Below, piece after piece: positions 62,535 to 64,000 of a DNA stretch of 64,000 bases. The stretch is from Pseudomonas mendocina (lineage in GTDB: Bacteria > Pseudomonadota > Gammaproteobacteria > Pseudomonadales > Pseudomonadaceae). A model generated the notes under the pieces. It did not search any database and was not told the origin of the DNA. It saw nothing but the letters and a program-made list of their open reading frames with translations. A program made the position numbers and the translations under genes. The stretch's first letter is position 1; each line of letters starts with the position of its first letter. The stretch lies in assembly GCA_037482215.1 (NCBI GenBank), contig CP148074.1:3038001-3102000 (forward strand), given 5' to 3'.

Positions 62535-64000
62535 TTAGGCTGAGCGGTATTCTTTCTCAGCTTCATCAAAGCGCTTGAGCATACTGGCCGATGGACCATT
62601 ACCGACCTTGCTGAAGATCAGGATGGCCAGCGTCGCGAAGATAAAGCCAGGGATGATTTCATACAGCCCCAGATGCGCCAGGTAGTTTTTCCACAGGATC
62701 ACAGTCACGGCACCGACAATCATGCCGGCCAGAGCACCGTTACGCGTCATTTGTTTCCAAACCAATGACAGGATCACGACAGGACCAAACGCAGCACCGA
62801 AACCAGCCCACGCATAGGACACCAGGCCCAGTACACGGTTGTTCGGGTTAGCAGCTAGCATGATGGCGATGATTGCAATCAGCATCACCATGGCGCGACC
62901 GACCCACACCAGCTCTTTCTGTGAAGCCTGCTTGCGGATGAAGGCCTTGTAGAAGTCCTCGGTCAGCGCACTGGAGCACACCAGCAATTGGCAGCTCAGG
63001 GTGCTCATAACCGCAGCCAGAATGGCCGACAGCAGCACACCAGCGATCCATGGGTTAAACAGGATCTTGGCCAGCTCAATGAACACACGCTCTGGGTTTT
63101 CAGTAACCGGCCCCGCTACAGACGGGTTAGCCGAGAAGTAGGCAATACCGAAGAAGCCCACGGCTACAGCACCACCCAAGCACAGGATCATCCAGGTCAT
63201 GGAGATACGGCGTGCAGCCGGAATGGATTTGACCGAATCAGCCGCCATAAAACGCGCCAGGATATGCGGCTGACCAAAGTAGCCCAAGCCCCACGCCATT
63301 AGGGAAATCACACCAACAAAGGTTGCACCTTTAAGCATGTCGAAATTGGTGGCGTCCTGCAGCTCAATGGCGGCGAAGGTCGGATCAATACCGCCGGTAG
63401 CAACCATGACAACAACTGGCGTCAGGATCAGCGCAAAGATCATCAGGGTAGCCTGAACCGTGTCAGTCCAGCTCACCGCCAGGAATCCGCCAATGAAGGT
63501 GTAAGCGATGGTGGCCGCAGCGCCAGCCCACAATGCAGTCTGGTACGACATACCAAAGGTACTTTCGAACAGACGAGCACCCGCGACGACACCGGAAGCA
63601 CAGTAGATGGTGAAGAACACCAGAATCACCAGAGCCGAGAAGATACGCAGCACGCGGCTGTTGTCTTCAAAACGGTGGGTGAAATAGTCAGGCAGCGTCA
63701 GCGCATTACCATTGTGCTCAGTCTGTACACGCAGGCGACCCGCTACAAACAGCCAGTTCAGGTAGGCACCGGCGATCAGGCCGATAGCAATCCAGGCTTC
63801 AGAAAGACCGGACAGGTAAATGGCCCCGGGCAAACCCATCAGCAACCAACCACTCATATCTGAAGCGCCAGCCGACAGAGCAGTGACGAAACTTCCGAGG
63901 CTACGGCCGCCGAGAATATAGTCGGACAGGTTATTGGTACGCATATAGGCAAATAAGCCAATCAATACCATCAACGCGATGTACACCACGAAGGTGACAA
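62535..64000 (-). CDS. putP: Sodium/proline symporter PutP (5' end outside the window)
   Basis: Na+-coupled proline importer of the SSS family. About 488 residues are visible. The frame runs to the window edge, so the real start and first helix residues are missing (VTFVVYIALMVLIGLFAYMRTNNLSDYILGGRSLGSFVTALSAGASDMSGWLLMGLPGAIYL, in parts). Na+/substrate-site features are the unwound helix 1/2 ASDMSGWLLMGLPG and the conserved GYFGQPHILARFMA and LVSYAWAGFGAAFGPVVI segments. putA is not in the window. Confidence 0.94.
   Translation of the reverse strand, partial: VTFVVYIALMVLIGLFAYMRTNNLSDYILGGRSLGSFVTALSAGASDMSGWLLMGLPGAIYLSGLSEAWIAIGLIAGAYLNWLFVAGRLRVQTEHNGNALTLPDYFTHRFEDNSRVLRIFSALVILVFFTIYCASGVVAGARLFESTFGMSYQTALWAGAAATIAYTFIGGFLAVSWTDTVQATLMIFALILTPVVVMVATGGIDPTFAAIELQDATNFDMLKGATFVGVISLMAWGLGYFGQPHILARFMAADSVKSIPAARRISMTWMILCLGGAVAVGFFGIAYFSANPSVAGPVTENPERVFIELAKILFNPWIAGVLLSAILAAVMSTLSCQLLVCSSALTEDFYKAFIRKQASQKELVWVGRAMVMLIAIIAIMLAANPNNRVLGLVSYAWAGFGAAFGPVVILSLVWKQMTRNGALAGMIVGAVTVILWKNYLAHLGLYEIIPGFIFATLAILIFSKVGNGPSASMLKRFDEAEKEYRSA

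Overview
The window is a chromosomal segment of a Pseudomonas (Pseudomonadaceae). The evidence is the protein sequences, the Pseudomonas-type order fliEFGHIJ - HPt - fliK - fliLMNOPQR-flhB - flhA-flhF-fleN-fliA-cheYZAB-motCD-parA-parP-cheW, the ccmABCDEFGHI cluster next to it, and a uvrB / aromatic aminotransferase / tRNA-Asn neighbourhood. The species cannot be fixed from the sequence alone. No transposase, integrase, CRISPR array, phage gene or rRNA operon is visible.

Left part (1-11.1 kb): an acyl-CoA thioesterase overlaps an Entner-Doudoroff KDPG aldolase (eda). Two tandem tRNA-Ala(GGC)/tRNA-Glu(TTC) pairs follow, transcribed leftward from a consensus sigma-70 promoter, then gltX. Rightward come an EmrAB-type multidrug efflux pair and a DMT exporter, converging on uvrB. 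A class I aminotransferase and tRNA-Asn(GTT) follow. A 27-bp copy of the tRNA-Asn 3' end lies 149 bp downstream and looks like a relic attachment site.

Accessory part (11.1-25.5 kb): an NTF2-like protein, then a divergent PAS-AraC regulator facing a six-gene 4-hydroxyproline catabolism operon: APC permease, LDH2-family dehydrogenase, 4-hydroxyproline 2-epimerase, DapA-like deaminase, 2-oxoglutarate semialdehyde dehydrogenase and a FAD D-hydroxyproline oxidase. Together they would turn trans-4-hydroxy-L-proline into 2-oxoglutarate. Next are a DUF2061 protein, a membrane-anchored GH17 enzyme, a small membrane protein, a secreted alpha/beta hydrolase overlapping mlaA, and a small lipoprotein.

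Right part (25.5-62.3 kb): the cytochrome c maturation operon ccmABCDEFGHI (ccmD recovered as a 58-codon gene) runs leftward. It is divergent from a second FliK-like protein and a stand-alone FlhB C-terminal-domain protein (FlhX type). The rest is a leftward chemotaxis and flagellar block of about 27 kb. Sigma-54 -24/-12 elements are visible before fliE, fliK, fliL and flhA. Sigma-28-like elements are visible before parP and the second fliK, matching the FleQ/RpoN to FliA hierarchy of Pseudomonas polar flagella. The window ends with a VF530-type protein and a putP truncated by the window edge. Most of the window is well-known core genome. The points most worth a second look are the fliK2-flhX pair, the CheA linker repeats, the tRNA-Asn scar, the LDH2 enzyme in the hydroxyproline operon, and the hydrolase/MlaA pair.
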